Origin: Candidatus Schekmanbacteria bacterium
GTDB taxonomy: Bacteria > Schekmanbacteria > GWA2-38-11 > J061
Assembly: GCA_016219965.1 (NCBI GenBank)
Contig: JACRJM010000007.1
Coordinates: forward strand, 452,473 to 516,472
Direction of reading: 5' to 3'
Length of the DNA stretch: 64,000 nucleotides
The notes below the pieces were generated by a model. The model saw only the letters and a list, made by a program, of their open reading frames with translations, searched no databases and was not told the origin of the DNA. The position numbers and the translations under genes were made by a program. Position 1 is the stretch's first letter. Every line of letters begins with the position of its first letter. Below, one piece after another: positions 46,510 through 54,840 of this stretch.

Positions 46510-46692
46510 GTGGCAATGAAATGCGAAATCTGTGGGAAGGGGCCGAGATTCGGCAGTACCATAAGCCATGCCCACAATGTTTCATCAAGAAGGTTTAATC
46601 CCAATCTCCAAAAAAAACGGATCAAGGTAAAAGGACAGGTAAAGACAATTAAAATCTGTACCCGTTGTCTTCGCACATCTGCAGCTGCCTGA
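46510..46692 (+). CDS. rpmB: Ribosomal protein bL28
   Basis: A 60-aa bL28. The GTG at 46510 is preferred over the ATG 6 bases later because AGGAGG lies 9 bases upstream of it. MKCEICGKGPRFGSTISHAHN with the zinc-type cysteines (CEIC ... CTRC) marks the cysteine-containing form. KKRIKVKGQVKTIKICTRCLR completes the fold. A strong terminator overlaps its stop codon, so it is monocistronic. Confidence 0.96.
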   Translation: MAMKCEICGKGPRFGSTISHAHNVSSRRFNPNLQKKRIKVKGQVKTIKICTRCLRTSAAA

Positions 46693-46714
46693 GTTTTCAG
46701 GCAGCTTTTTTTTT
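46684..46714 (+). terminator. Rho-independent terminator of rpmB
   Basis: GCTGCCTGA and TCAGGCAGC form a perfect 9-bp stem around a GTTT loop, followed directly by nine T. The stem begins within the last rpmB codons. Read on the minus strand it lies at the 3' end of the convergent methyltransferase gene, without a comparable T-run. Confidence 0.93.
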
Positions 46715-47459
46715 ATTCCCGATTCCACCATATGATTGCGCTTTTTTTCTTAACTTCTGCACGCAGCCATTTGCCGTCATAGACCAGTTTGCCGGATAGA
46801 AATTCTCTCAGCGTCTTGTCAAACCTCGAATCTTCAAGTTTCATGTATGCTTTCCAGAATACAACCGCCTCATCAAGGCTTACGAAAGGCTGATCAAGAT
46901 TGTAATTTATAAATGTCACGTCAGCTTTAATCCCAAATCTGAATAGTTCATCAAATACAACTTCGTGTGTTTCTCTTTCCGGGTAACTTTCTCCGAAAAT
47001 GATGGGATAAAGCTCATTGAAGTAAAACTTATTATTGCTCGTGTCAGCTCCTGTAATAATAACAATAGTTTGCGGCGATATTTTCTCCATACCGCGAAGT
47101 AGCATCGGGATATCCATGAAAAGCTTCCTCACATTCGCCACTATTGCTGCATCATGATGACCGGTGTCGCTCTCTTCAAACTTTTTCTCTATCATCCTGA
47201 GATTAGAAAGCTTTTCTTTATCAGCCTTCTCTTTTATTTTATTCATCATTGAAGGCGACGGCTCAAGGGCGGTTACATCATAACCAAGTCTTGCAAGGGG
47301 CACTGCAATAGGTCCGCACCCTGCACCGACATCTATCACCGAGCGGCATGATTTGATGAGGGGAATGATGACGCTTAATATCTTCCCGCTGTAATCGCTT
47401 TCATCCAGCGCCCTGTCATACCAGTCGACTTTTCTCTGGTCCCAGAAATTGTCAGGCAT
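46713..47459 (-). CDS. Class I SAM-dependent methyltransferase
   Basis: A 248-aa methyltransferase. The SAM-binding motif I is SVIDVGAGCGPIAVPLARLG (about residues 39-58), followed by the acidic VTALEPSPSM. The rest (YPERETHEVVFDELFRFGI, DEAVVFWKAYM) is not specific enough to name a substrate. It ends at the rpmB terminator and is separated by 87 bases from the toxin-antitoxin pair upstream. Cytoplasmic. Confidence 0.85.
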   Translation of the reverse strand: MPDNFWDQRKVDWYDRALDESDYSGKILSVIIPLIKSCRSVIDVGAGCGPIAVPLARLGYDVTALEPSPSMMNKIKEKADKEKLSNLRMIEKKFEESDTGHHDAAIVANVRKLFMDIPMLLRGMEKISPQTIVIITGADTSNNKFYFNELYPIIFGESYPERETHEVVFDELFRFGIKADVTFINYNLDQPFVSLDEAVVFWKAYMKLEDSRFDKTLREFLSGKLVYDGKWLRAEVKKKSAIIWWNRE

Positions 47460-47546
47460 ACCAGCTTTCCCTCATTGCTTTCCCCATAACCTCAATTATG
47501 TTAGAATAGAATCCAGGTTTTATATATGGAAAAAAATGTTAAATCT

Positions 47547-47915
47547 TTAGGTCCGAAGCGGCAAAATGCGGATTCTTGATTTATGCTTGTCTATTGAAAT
47601 AAGCGCACCCATTTCAAGAACTGATTCATATTGTTTTAATATTTTAACTGTCTCTATTCCTGAATTCCTGGGCAAAACATCCTGCGTACGAACTTGAACT
47701 ACACTTGGTCCTTCAGCATTAGTTGCGGCAAGAAGTACTCCAAAGTCAAGGTCATGTGTGAAAACGACATAACCGTTATTACGCGCCCACTCCATTATTA
47801 TCCTGTCAGACGCACGAAGATCTCCCACAGATGACCAATGAATTGCATCCAGTCCCTGTTGCTTAAATACATTAACCCAGTCAGGTGTTAGATTTACATC
47901 AATGAGTATTTTCAT
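47547..47915 (-). CDS. DUF5615 PIN-like toxin
   Basis: A 122-aa protein with a PIN-like nuclease layout: MKILIDVNLTPDWVNVFKQQ with the first acidic residue, WSSVGDLRASDRIIMEWARN, VVFTHDLDFGVLLAAT with the second acidic cluster, and a C-terminal RIRILPL. DUF5615 proteins pair with DUF433 antitoxins and are presumed RNases. It overlaps the antitoxin gene upstream as ATGA, so they form one operon. Confidence 0.87.
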   Translation of the reverse strand: MKILIDVNLTPDWVNVFKQQGLDAIHWSSVGDLRASDRIIMEWARNNGYVVFTHDLDFGVLLAATNAEGPSVVQVRTQDVLPRNSGIETVKILKQYESVLEMGALISIDKHKSRIRILPLRT

Positions 47916-48142
47916 GAATTAATCAGAGGCAATTCAATTTCCTCAGAGCGCCACGCAGCATACGCAAGCGCTTCGCGGATATCTTCTTCTTCCAGGTATG
48001 GATATGCCTGCAAGATATCAGTATTGGAATAACCTTCAGCAACAAGACCAACAATAGTACCGACTGTAACACGCAAGCCCCGAATGCATGGCTTGCCGCC
48101 CATTACATCAGGGGCAAAGGTGATTCTTTTCAGATTCTTCAT
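47912..48142 (-). CDS. DUF433 antitoxin
   Basis: A 76-aa HTH-like protein: ITFAPDVMGGKPCIRGLRVT, VGTIVGLVAEGYSNTDILQA and YPYLEEEDIREALAYAAWRS are the DUF433 hallmarks. It is the presumed antitoxin for the overlapping DUF5615 gene. A GGAGG-like site (AAGGAGG) lies before its ATG. The 252 bases upstream, to the TPR/CSD gene, are A+T-rich and show no feature I can name. Confidence 0.88.
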   Translation of the reverse strand: MKNLKRITFAPDVMGGKPCIRGLRVTVGTIVGLVAEGYSNTDILQAYPYLEEEDIREALAYAAWRSEEIELPLINS

Positions 48143-48394
48143 AACAGACCTCCTTTTTTTTCTAAAGCTGATGCAACTACTTAAAATAATACTTATTTAT
48201 TTTAATATTATTTGCCATAGTTAGCAACAATCTCTGCTAATTCGTGGAGATTAGGCCAGTTTCCTTTTTTTACAGATTAACAGCTTGTCAGCGCACATAA
48301 ACTTTTTTAAAAATTACTTCATACTCTATTTCTGAAGCATTTTTCCTAATTTTTTAGTTCGACCTATCATTTTCTTCACATATAAATATTATCT

Positions 48395-49687
48395 TCAAGC
48401 AGGGATAATGTTTATAGCTTCTTCAGATTCTTTTTTCTTAGCTTTGTCATATGATTGTTGAACATTGAATGTAACTTTTATTTCTTCCATTAATTTAGCT
48501 TTATTCCCATTAAAGGAAATAACGCGGAAATAATAATCCTTACCATCAATTGACTTTATGAAACCGGCTTTTCCGTTTGGTAGCAATTTTTTAATTTTCC
48601 CCTCCTTTTTAGGAAGTTGATCAGATTTGTTCTTTTCCCAGAACTTCTTAAGTTCACCTAATAAATGTTTATACTCTACATTGACAGGCAATGTAATAGA
48701 TAACTCCCTTAAATGGTTTGTCAGCTGTTGTGGAATTTTCCATCCGTGTTGTTCTCTTAATTTATATGCTAATAGGGCATGTTTCTTTGATAATTCTAAC
48801 TGGTTAATTTGTTGAAGTATTAACGAACAAAAATAGTACACCTCCCAAGTATTTTCAGGTTTTTGACTTCGCAATGATGATATACAGGCTTCTATAATAT
48901 AACTAAGAGCATTCTCATGATCTTTTAATTCAAAATAAAAACAAGCTATGTCTCTATAAATAAACCATTCTCTTTTTTCTCTAGCAATTAACTTTAGGGA
49001 CTCAATAGCATGGATGCGATTACCCAATTGTCCTTCACAAATAGCTCTGCGCCTTTTTAACCAAGCATCGTCAGGGAAATCCTTCAACGCCATATTACAA
49101 ATCTCTAAACACTTCTTAAAATCTTCAAGTTTTTCATATGCTTTTGATGTTTTAGAATACCATGATTGTAACTTAGAGGGGATTTCAATATTTTTCTTAT
49201 TTAAAGAAGTAATAAAAGCTTCTTTAGAAAGGGATTTAAATTCCACTTTTTCAGACCATAATATTACCTCTTGCCACATGCCTTTATCAGCACAAAAATC
49301 CATTATTTTAAAAACTGATAGCTGACGGAAAATATTTTCGAGTTCGGATTCAGTATGCAAAATAACTTCTTGAACATAATCTTTTACTGCACTGTAATTA
49401 ATGTCATCATCGAGATTCTTTAAATGTAAATAGTAAATAGCACGTACATATTCTAATTTTATTAGCTTGAATTCAGGATCAATTCTCTTGACTTCTTTAC
49501 ATACATTTAAAGCTTCATTATGTTTCTGAACTTTATTTAAGCAAAATGCTAAACTCCATCCATCCCATTTATCTTTTTTTTCTTTTGTTTTACCCCACAC
49601 AACCATGAGCGATTCTATGGCTTCCTGGTAATTTTTTTCTTTCCTAAGTTTAGAAGCTTTTTCTCTGATTGACTTTAAGTCAGTCAT
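48395..49687 (-). CDS. TPR protein with C-terminal cold-shock-like domain
   Basis: A 430-aa cytoplasmic protein. Residues 1-350 are helical repeats, several TPR-like (NYQEAIESLMVVWGKTKEKK, KKCLEICNMALKDFPDDAWL, HENALSYIIEACISSL). The last ~70 residues look like a cold-shock/S1-type nucleic-acid-binding fold: KIKKLLPNGKAGFIKSIDGK, DYYFRVISFNG and VTFNVQQSYDKAKKKESEEA followed by AINI. A TPR scaffold carrying a CSD suggests an RNA- or ssDNA-binding partner. It overlaps the helicase stop as ATGA, so the two are made together. Codon and base use are more A+T-rich than in the flanking genes. Confidence 0.75.
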   Translation of the reverse strand: MTDLKSIREKASKLRKEKNYQEAIESLMVVWGKTKEKKDKWDGWSLAFCLNKVQKHNEALNVCKEVKRIDPEFKLIKLEYVRAIYYLHLKNLDDDINYSAVKDYVQEVILHTESELENIFRQLSVFKIMDFCADKGMWQEVILWSEKVEFKSLSKEAFITSLNKKNIEIPSKLQSWYSKTSKAYEKLEDFKKCLEICNMALKDFPDDAWLKRRRAICEGQLGNRIHAIESLKLIAREKREWFIYRDIACFYFELKDHENALSYIIEACISSLRSQKPENTWEVYYFCSLILQQINQLELSKKHALLAYKLREQHGWKIPQQLTNHLRELSITLPVNVEYKHLLGELKKFWEKNKSDQLPKKEGKIKKLLPNGKAGFIKSIDGKDYYFRVISFNGNKAKLMEEIKVTFNVQQSYDKAKKKESEEAINIIPA

Positions 49688-51822
49688 AGCAAATTAATGA
49701 GCTCCTGAATTAAAATAGCTGAGTTGCTAAATTGTTCTTGTGGATGGCATTTAACAAACCTTCCTTGTTCATTATAGTAGAAATTGAGCTGAGCAACTTC
49801 ATTATTTCTTATAAAAATATACTTTTCTAAATATAGGTTGTGTTCGATTTTGGAAATTGTAATTATTGTCCCGGATATCTTTGTAAGAATGTCATTATAA
49901 AATTCTTTTAAATGGGGTTTATTTTCTGGGAATGTAATTTCATTACTGAAGTACTTTTCTTGATAATCTAATATAATTTTACCACATAATTTCTGTAAAG
50001 AGTTTAAAATATCATCTATATTGCCATCTGAGTTAATAACTTGAATATTAGTTATTTTGTTTTTTGAATATATTACATCTACTGTTAATGAGCCTAAGGG
50101 AGATTCTATTTCATATCTTTCTCGATAGTTAAAATGTTTGATGTTTTTTATAGTTGTGTCAGAGTTCATTTCATTTCTAACCATATGATAACAATCCTGT
50201 TGTAACTCATTTCCAAATTTAACTTCTTGTGCTTGGGTTATTTTATCATTAACAATCGTTTGGTTTTTACTCAATGAAAGCTTCATTACTAGTTCTGCAG
50301 GAATGATTTTTAAATAATCAGAGGGGCCTACATTAGGATTGTTCAATACATAGAGAAGTTTCTTGCTTCGTGTAAGCGCAGTATAACACCATCTGAAATA
50401 CTCTTCATTAAATTTGGCATTTGAAGTTTGGAAATCTACTATCGTAGTATTCCATTCACCACCTTGTGCTTTGTGACAAGTTACCGCATAGCCATATTTA
50501 AGCTGAATGGAATTAAAATAAAGATCCATTTTTATAGCCTCTTTAAATTCTGGGGTTCCTGCTTTTAAATTTGGATTACGTAATTTAAAAAGTATATAAA
50601 GAGCTCTTGTCTCATCATTGGTTAGAGTTGGCTCTTTTGAATTAAGTGGGGTTTCTATTATTTTGCAGTTGATTTCAAACAACTCTCCATTTATGTCTGG
50701 AACTTCTATGGTAATATCTCTAAAAGATAGTGTGACAGTTATATTGTCTGTCTTTTTTTTAAGGGTTAAAGGTATTTTCTCAGTCTCTGAATTAATTCTT
50801 TTTACTCTTCCGAATTCACCATTTAATACCTTATACTTATAATTATTACGTATAATTAAAACTTTATCATTTTCTTGAATTTCATCTTTTCCCGGAAAAA
50901 AATGATTCCTTACTAGTTCATTAAGATGATGTACACTTTTATTGGAGTAGGCAATTATAATAATGTCGTTTGTATTGCTATTTGCTGTTGCTTTAATGTA
51001 CGCACTTAATAAGTCTTCATGCTTAATTGGTATAATGTCATTTAGATTTTCATCTATATTTATTTTATTAAATTTCTTGGTTTGAATATTGTCTCTGATT
51101 TTTGTGGCGTTCTTAAGTATGCCACTGTCTTTATCTTGCCTTGCTACATCAGTCATCTCGCATTCTTCAATCGTAAGTCCAAAGGACAGGTTAGACAGAT
51201 AGATGGAATCAATCGCTGGAGATAATTTCATATTAACAGGTGGTAATTGTGCAGAATCTCCAACAAAGATGATCTTGCGATTAAGTTTAGGGTTATTGAA
51301 ATCTATATAATTCAAAAGATCATTAAGCAGAAACCCACTTCCGAACCTGATAAACTCTGTATCTGAATATTGGTTTGATATCATTGAAGCTTCATCAACG
51401 ATATAAATTGCATTAGCAGGATCATCATTATTTTTAAGCCCAAAGAAATAGCGAAAAGTCTCTGAGCCATCTTGGCCAGTTTCTTTGTATTCCAGCAGGT
51501 TATCATTTGAATAAATTGATTTATGAATAGTACTAGCATCCCACTTTGTTTTTTCTTGAATAACTGAAGCTGCTCTCCCGGTTGGAGCCATTAGTTTAAA
51601 TGTTTGTTTTTGGTTTGAGAGATATGAACTTATTCCGCAGAGAAGAGTTGTTTTGCCAGTGCCAGCAAACCCTTTAAGTAAAAAACATTTTTTGTCATTA
51701 TTTAGAAAGTTGTGAAGTTTCTTTACAGCGTCAATTTGCGATAAGGTTAAAGGGAAATTAAATATTGAGCTTATATAAGATGTCAAATTTGAATTATTTT
51801 TTGGCTCATTTCCAATATTCAC
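49684..51822 (-). CDS. RecD-like superfamily 1 helicase
   Basis: A 712-aa SF1 helicase of the RecD/TraA type. Motif I is KGFAGTGKTTLLCGI (51-64), Ia is APTGRAASVI, II is YIVDEASMI, III is FVGDSAQLPPV, V is YAVTCHKAQGGEW and VI is YTALTRSKKLLYV; all are intact. The ~200 C-terminal residues after motif VI are unrecognised. It may unwind DNA or RNA:DNA ends with the TPR/CSD protein encoded next. It starts 165 bases after the 337-aa gene and may have its own promoter or continue the same transcript. A+T-rich. Confidence 0.88.
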   Translation of the reverse strand: MNIGNEPKNNSNLTSYISSIFNFPLTLSQIDAVKKLHNFLNNDKKCFLLKGFAGTGKTTLLCGISSYLSNQKQTFKLMAPTGRAASVIQEKTKWDASTIHKSIYSNDNLLEYKETGQDGSETFRYFFGLKNNDDPANAIYIVDEASMISNQYSDTEFIRFGSGFLLNDLLNYIDFNNPKLNRKIIFVGDSAQLPPVNMKLSPAIDSIYLSNLSFGLTIEECEMTDVARQDKDSGILKNATKIRDNIQTKKFNKINIDENLNDIIPIKHEDLLSAYIKATANSNTNDIIIIAYSNKSVHHLNELVRNHFFPGKDEIQENDKVLIIRNNYKYKVLNGEFGRVKRINSETEKIPLTLKKKTDNITVTLSFRDITIEVPDINGELFEINCKIIETPLNSKEPTLTNDETRALYILFKLRNPNLKAGTPEFKEAIKMDLYFNSIQLKYGYAVTCHKAQGGEWNTTIVDFQTSNAKFNEEYFRWCYTALTRSKKLLYVLNNPNVGPSDYLKIIPAELVMKLSLSKNQTIVNDKITQAQEVKFGNELQQDCYHMVRNEMNSDTTIKNIKHFNYRERYEIESPLGSLTVDVIYSKNKITNIQVINSDGNIDDILNSLQKLCGKIILDYQEKYFSNEITFPENKPHLKEFYNDILTKISGTIITISKIEHNLYLEKYIFIRNNEVAQLNFYYNEQGRFVKCHPQEQFSNSAILIQELINLL

Positions 51823-51987
51823 TTATCTTACCTTTGTTAATCTAATATTAAGAACATTATTTATTAGCAGGTCATCAATTAGGGTTATTTTTTCAGTAAC
51901 TATTTCACTCAATCAAGTGGATAGCTTTATTATATCTCTATGTAGAACACATTAATTGTTCCAGATGGACTAAAATATTTAATTGGC

Positions 51988-53001
51988 TTATTTTTCTATA
52001 CTTGCTTCATCTAACTTCTGGCATTCCTTAAGATGCTCAAAACAACCATTATCTATTTTAATAATATTTCGTTTAATTGTTTCCCCATCCGGCATAAAAA
52101 GATCAAATCCTCTATCAAATAAAACTACAGCAGGTTGTGCCTCTAAATGGCGTGCATGAAATATTCCACTTTTATCTTCCTTAACCAATAATTTAATCTT
52201 CCATTTAAACTTTTCTTGTAATGGCTTTATTAATTCCTTCATAACTTTATTATACGCTTCTTGATTCGAATTCTTTTTTTCGCTTTGTTTGCTGGCAGGT
52301 TCATCATCATAAATTATTTCTTTTTGGCAAGTTATGACTTCTACTTCCAGATCATTTTGAACAGCAAAATATCCATTCGTGAGCCACAAGTTCAATATAA
52401 AATCAATTCCCTTTCGAAAATGGCTTGTATTTTTACCTCGACCTATTTGCTTATCATAGAAGCGCAGATATTTCGCAAAACGAATTGAACGAGTAATTAT
52501 TTCCGCCAGTTTTTTCTTATCTAATTGGTCAATAGGGGGGACATCTTCCATTAGCCAACGGCGATTTTCTTCAAACTCGCTGTAAATATAACCATTTAAT
52601 GTCATAGTTTTAAAATCCGGATTCTTCTTTTGGATCTCCTCTCTGTCCATTTCACTTAATATGAGGGAATCAGTGTTACAAATAGAATTAACATTGTACG
52701 CTAAGTTCAACAGATTATTTTTTTTAAAACTTTCTAATCCCTTATCATTACAGTTAACAAAATGTTTGCGTTTATTTTTCAGGAGTTCTTCCATTAATAT
52801 ATTTATTTTTGTTTTATACTTTATAGGGAGTGTTTTAATTTCACTTATTAAATTATCCTTTAAGAATCCATCTGGATCAACTATAAGAAGCCCATTGCTT
52901 CTAATACCCCTTAAAAACATTTCAGCATTTTCTCGATAACCAGGTAAGTCATAATTATCTTTGCAAAATGCAGAGGGAGCAACAACTGCTGTCATGAGCA
53001 T
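51988..53001 (-). CDS. Unrecognised protein, possible PLD-like effector
   Basis: I do not recognise this 337-aa protein. No signal peptide or membrane helix. Near the C-terminus FHARHLEAQPAVVLFDRGFD and an upstream KWKIKLLVKEDKSG strand, after GIDFILNLWLTNGYFAV and LEVEVITCQ, resemble the second half of phospholipase-D-like folds (HxR before a strand and Gly-Asp), but the full HxKxxxxD motif is absent. GAGGAA precedes its ATG, 12 bases after the DUF3696 ATPase gene, so it is co-transcribed with it. By position it is the likely effector or partner of that ATPase. Confidence 0.55.
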   Translation of the reverse strand: MLMTAVVAPSAFCKDNYDLPGYRENAEMFLRGIRSNGLLIVDPDGFLKDNLISEIKTLPIKYKTKINILMEELLKNKRKHFVNCNDKGLESFKKNNLLNLAYNVNSICNTDSLILSEMDREEIQKKNPDFKTMTLNGYIYSEFEENRRWLMEDVPPIDQLDKKKLAEIITRSIRFAKYLRFYDKQIGRGKNTSHFRKGIDFILNLWLTNGYFAVQNDLEVEVITCQKEIIYDDEPASKQSEKKNSNQEAYNKVMKELIKPLQEKFKWKIKLLVKEDKSGIFHARHLEAQPAVVLFDRGFDLFMPDGETIKRNIIKIDNGCFEHLKECQKLDEASIEK

Positions 53002-53013
53002 ATCTGCATTCCT

Positions 53014-54636
53014 CTAAGAAATCTCATCCATCCGTTCCGGGAAAAAGCCATCAGGCCATTCATCAATAAAATCACCTTCCTCATCAATGTGCAATCGCTG
53101 CGCTTTGGAACCATCATTTTCCTTACTTATATAAATTATAGATACATCATCAGGCTTGAGAACTTTTTGACGTATTAATTTTTGTAATCTCAAAATAAGA
53201 TGTTCACTGTGAGTTTCAACAATGAATTGATTTTTTTCTTTTATGCAGTGAGCCAAGAAAGTTCCTATCTCAGCCTGTAAACGAGGATGGAGATGTAATT
53301 CAGGTTGTTCAATTAGAATTAAATTATTTGTTGATAAAACTCCCTGAACTATTATTGGGAGCAACTGACTTATACCAAAACCAACATCTGTTGGACTAAC
53401 TTTTATATTATTTATTTTATCAATTAAATTTATACAAAATAAATTTCTAAAATTTTGATCTTTTGAAATATTTGCAGACAGATTGTAGGCTATCTCAAAT
53501 TTTTCTAACCATTTATTAACTTTCCTAGATATTCTTTTATCATTAAGTAAAATTGTCGGTGTAAACTCACCAATTTTCCCCACACCAGACGGAAACTCTC
53601 CAGAATACTTGTACTGTCTTTCAAGGACCTGCCTGACAGGACCAAGATAAATTATTTTATTTAATTTTTCTCCTAATGTTTTTCCCACTCGCCATGCTAT
53701 CTTTCCAATCCCATTGTCTTCTGTTTGCTCTATCCCTATATCCTTACTATAGGCATCAGCAGCATCACCAATAATTTCAAATACATCATCTGTTGAATAT
53801 TTATCCCAGCATGGAAGAAAATGATATGCCAACAATGCTGTGTTGTTTAAATTTAAACTTAAATCATTCAAAAAATCATCAAATGAATATTTAGTAATTT
53901 TAACTAAAATGTTACATATTTCTTTTTTTCTTTTGGACAATTCAGCATAGGATTTTCTGTCATTTTTTTTACTATTTTTAAGCAAATAATTTAATTTATT
54001 TAATTCTCTATTCAAGTCTTTTAACTTTTTCTTTATTTTACTCTTAAATTCATTCCAGTTTCTTTCTATCAGTGGATGTTTATCGTTTAAATACTTGAGT
54101 CTTAAAAAAGAGTTATATTCACCAAATAAGTTATAAAAAACTGCATCGTTTAATTCCTTATCACTATCAACATGACTCATGCGGTATGAACCTAATATCA
54201 TATTAGCAACAGAGAATGAGTAATCTTCTAATTCTATTTTTTTTGACTTAGAAAAAATAAATGAAAATTTGCAATCTGCAATCAGATTATTCTCTTCATC
54301 ACAAAAACTTGACATATCCTCATTTTCAAAAAAACTAAGTCCAAAATTAAAATCATGATCTGTACTTATTTTGAATCCAATGGACAGGCGCTTATTAATA
54401 TCATGGTTATTAATAAATTGATAATAATCATCAATATCTATTATTTCCCCAACAGGCTTTAACGCTTCATCATAGTTTTTATTATCATCTACAGTCTGTT
54501 TTAAAAGCAATAAAGACTGCAACACTGACGTTTTTCCTGAACTGTTTGGACCAAATAAAAGAGTGATTGGTCTTATTGGAATCCTCTGTTCTTTCCCAAA
54601 AGCTTTAAAATTTTCAATTCGTAACTCTGTTAACAT
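53014..54636 (-). CDS. AAA family ATPase with DUF3696-type C-terminus (RecF/OLD-like)
   Basis: The ATG at 54636, with AGGGAGA upstream and downstream of the sigma54 promoter, gives 540 aa starting MLTELRIENFKAFGKEQRIP; the frame extends 144 bases further upstream but that part has no homology-like content. ABC-type ATPase motifs: Walker A FGPNSSGKTS (28-37), a signature-like VGFGISQLLPII, Walker B NLILIEQPELHLHP and the H-loop ETHSEHL. A long charged, coiled-coil-like insertion lies around residues 190-260. The C-terminal EEGDFIDEWPDGFFPERMDE is typical of DUF3696. Such ATPases partner with effectors in several defence systems. Confidence 0.88.
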   Translation of the reverse strand: MLTELRIENFKAFGKEQRIPIRPITLLFGPNSSGKTSVLQSLLLLKQTVDDNKNYDEALKPVGEIIDIDDYYQFINNHDINKRLSIGFKISTDHDFNFGLSFFENEDMSSFCDEENNLIADCKFSFIFSKSKKIELEDYSFSVANMILGSYRMSHVDSDKELNDAVFYNLFGEYNSFLRLKYLNDKHPLIERNWNEFKSKIKKKLKDLNRELNKLNYLLKNSKKNDRKSYAELSKRKKEICNILVKITKYSFDDFLNDLSLNLNNTALLAYHFLPCWDKYSTDDVFEIIGDAADAYSKDIGIEQTEDNGIGKIAWRVGKTLGEKLNKIIYLGPVRQVLERQYKYSGEFPSGVGKIGEFTPTILLNDKRISRKVNKWLEKFEIAYNLSANISKDQNFRNLFCINLIDKINNIKVSPTDVGFGISQLLPIIVQGVLSTNNLILIEQPELHLHPRLQAEIGTFLAHCIKEKNQFIVETHSEHLILRLQKLIRQKVLKPDDVSIIYISKENDGSKAQRLHIDEEGDFIDEWPDGFFPERMDEIS

Positions 54637-54685
54637 TATATTTTCTCCCTTATACTTATTACCATTCCCGTCTGTGATCTTTATA

Positions 54686-54702
54686 TTGCAATACACATGC
54701 CA
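54686..54702 (-). promoter_or_regulatory. sigma54 (-24/-12) promoter of the ATPase operon
   Basis: On the minus strand, TGGCATGTGTATTGCAA matches the sigma54 consensus TGGCACG-N4-TTGCW with one change. The GG and GC doublets are exactly 10 bases apart. Transcription would start near 54677, about 40 bases before the ATPase ATG. It lies 139 bases downstream of the CARF-sigma54 activator gene. An imperfect dyad GGTTTAATGTAACC (54805-54818), about 120 bases upstream of the -12, is a candidate activator site. Confidence 0.8.
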
Positions 54703-54840
54703 AGTAGACTGATTCAAGTAACCTGTTAAAAAACAATTAGTTCCCGTAGCCGTAAAAAAGAAAAGCTTTTTTAGCATCAACCAAAGTTTAAATTCTTCAA
54801 CTCAGGTTTAATGTAACCACCTTATTAAAATAAATTAACT

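Noticed and set aside
54637-54780. N-terminal extension of the DUF3696 ATPase from an ATG at 54780
   Set aside because: It runs over the sigma54 promoter, lacks homology-like content, and a better ribosome site precedes the ATG at 54636.
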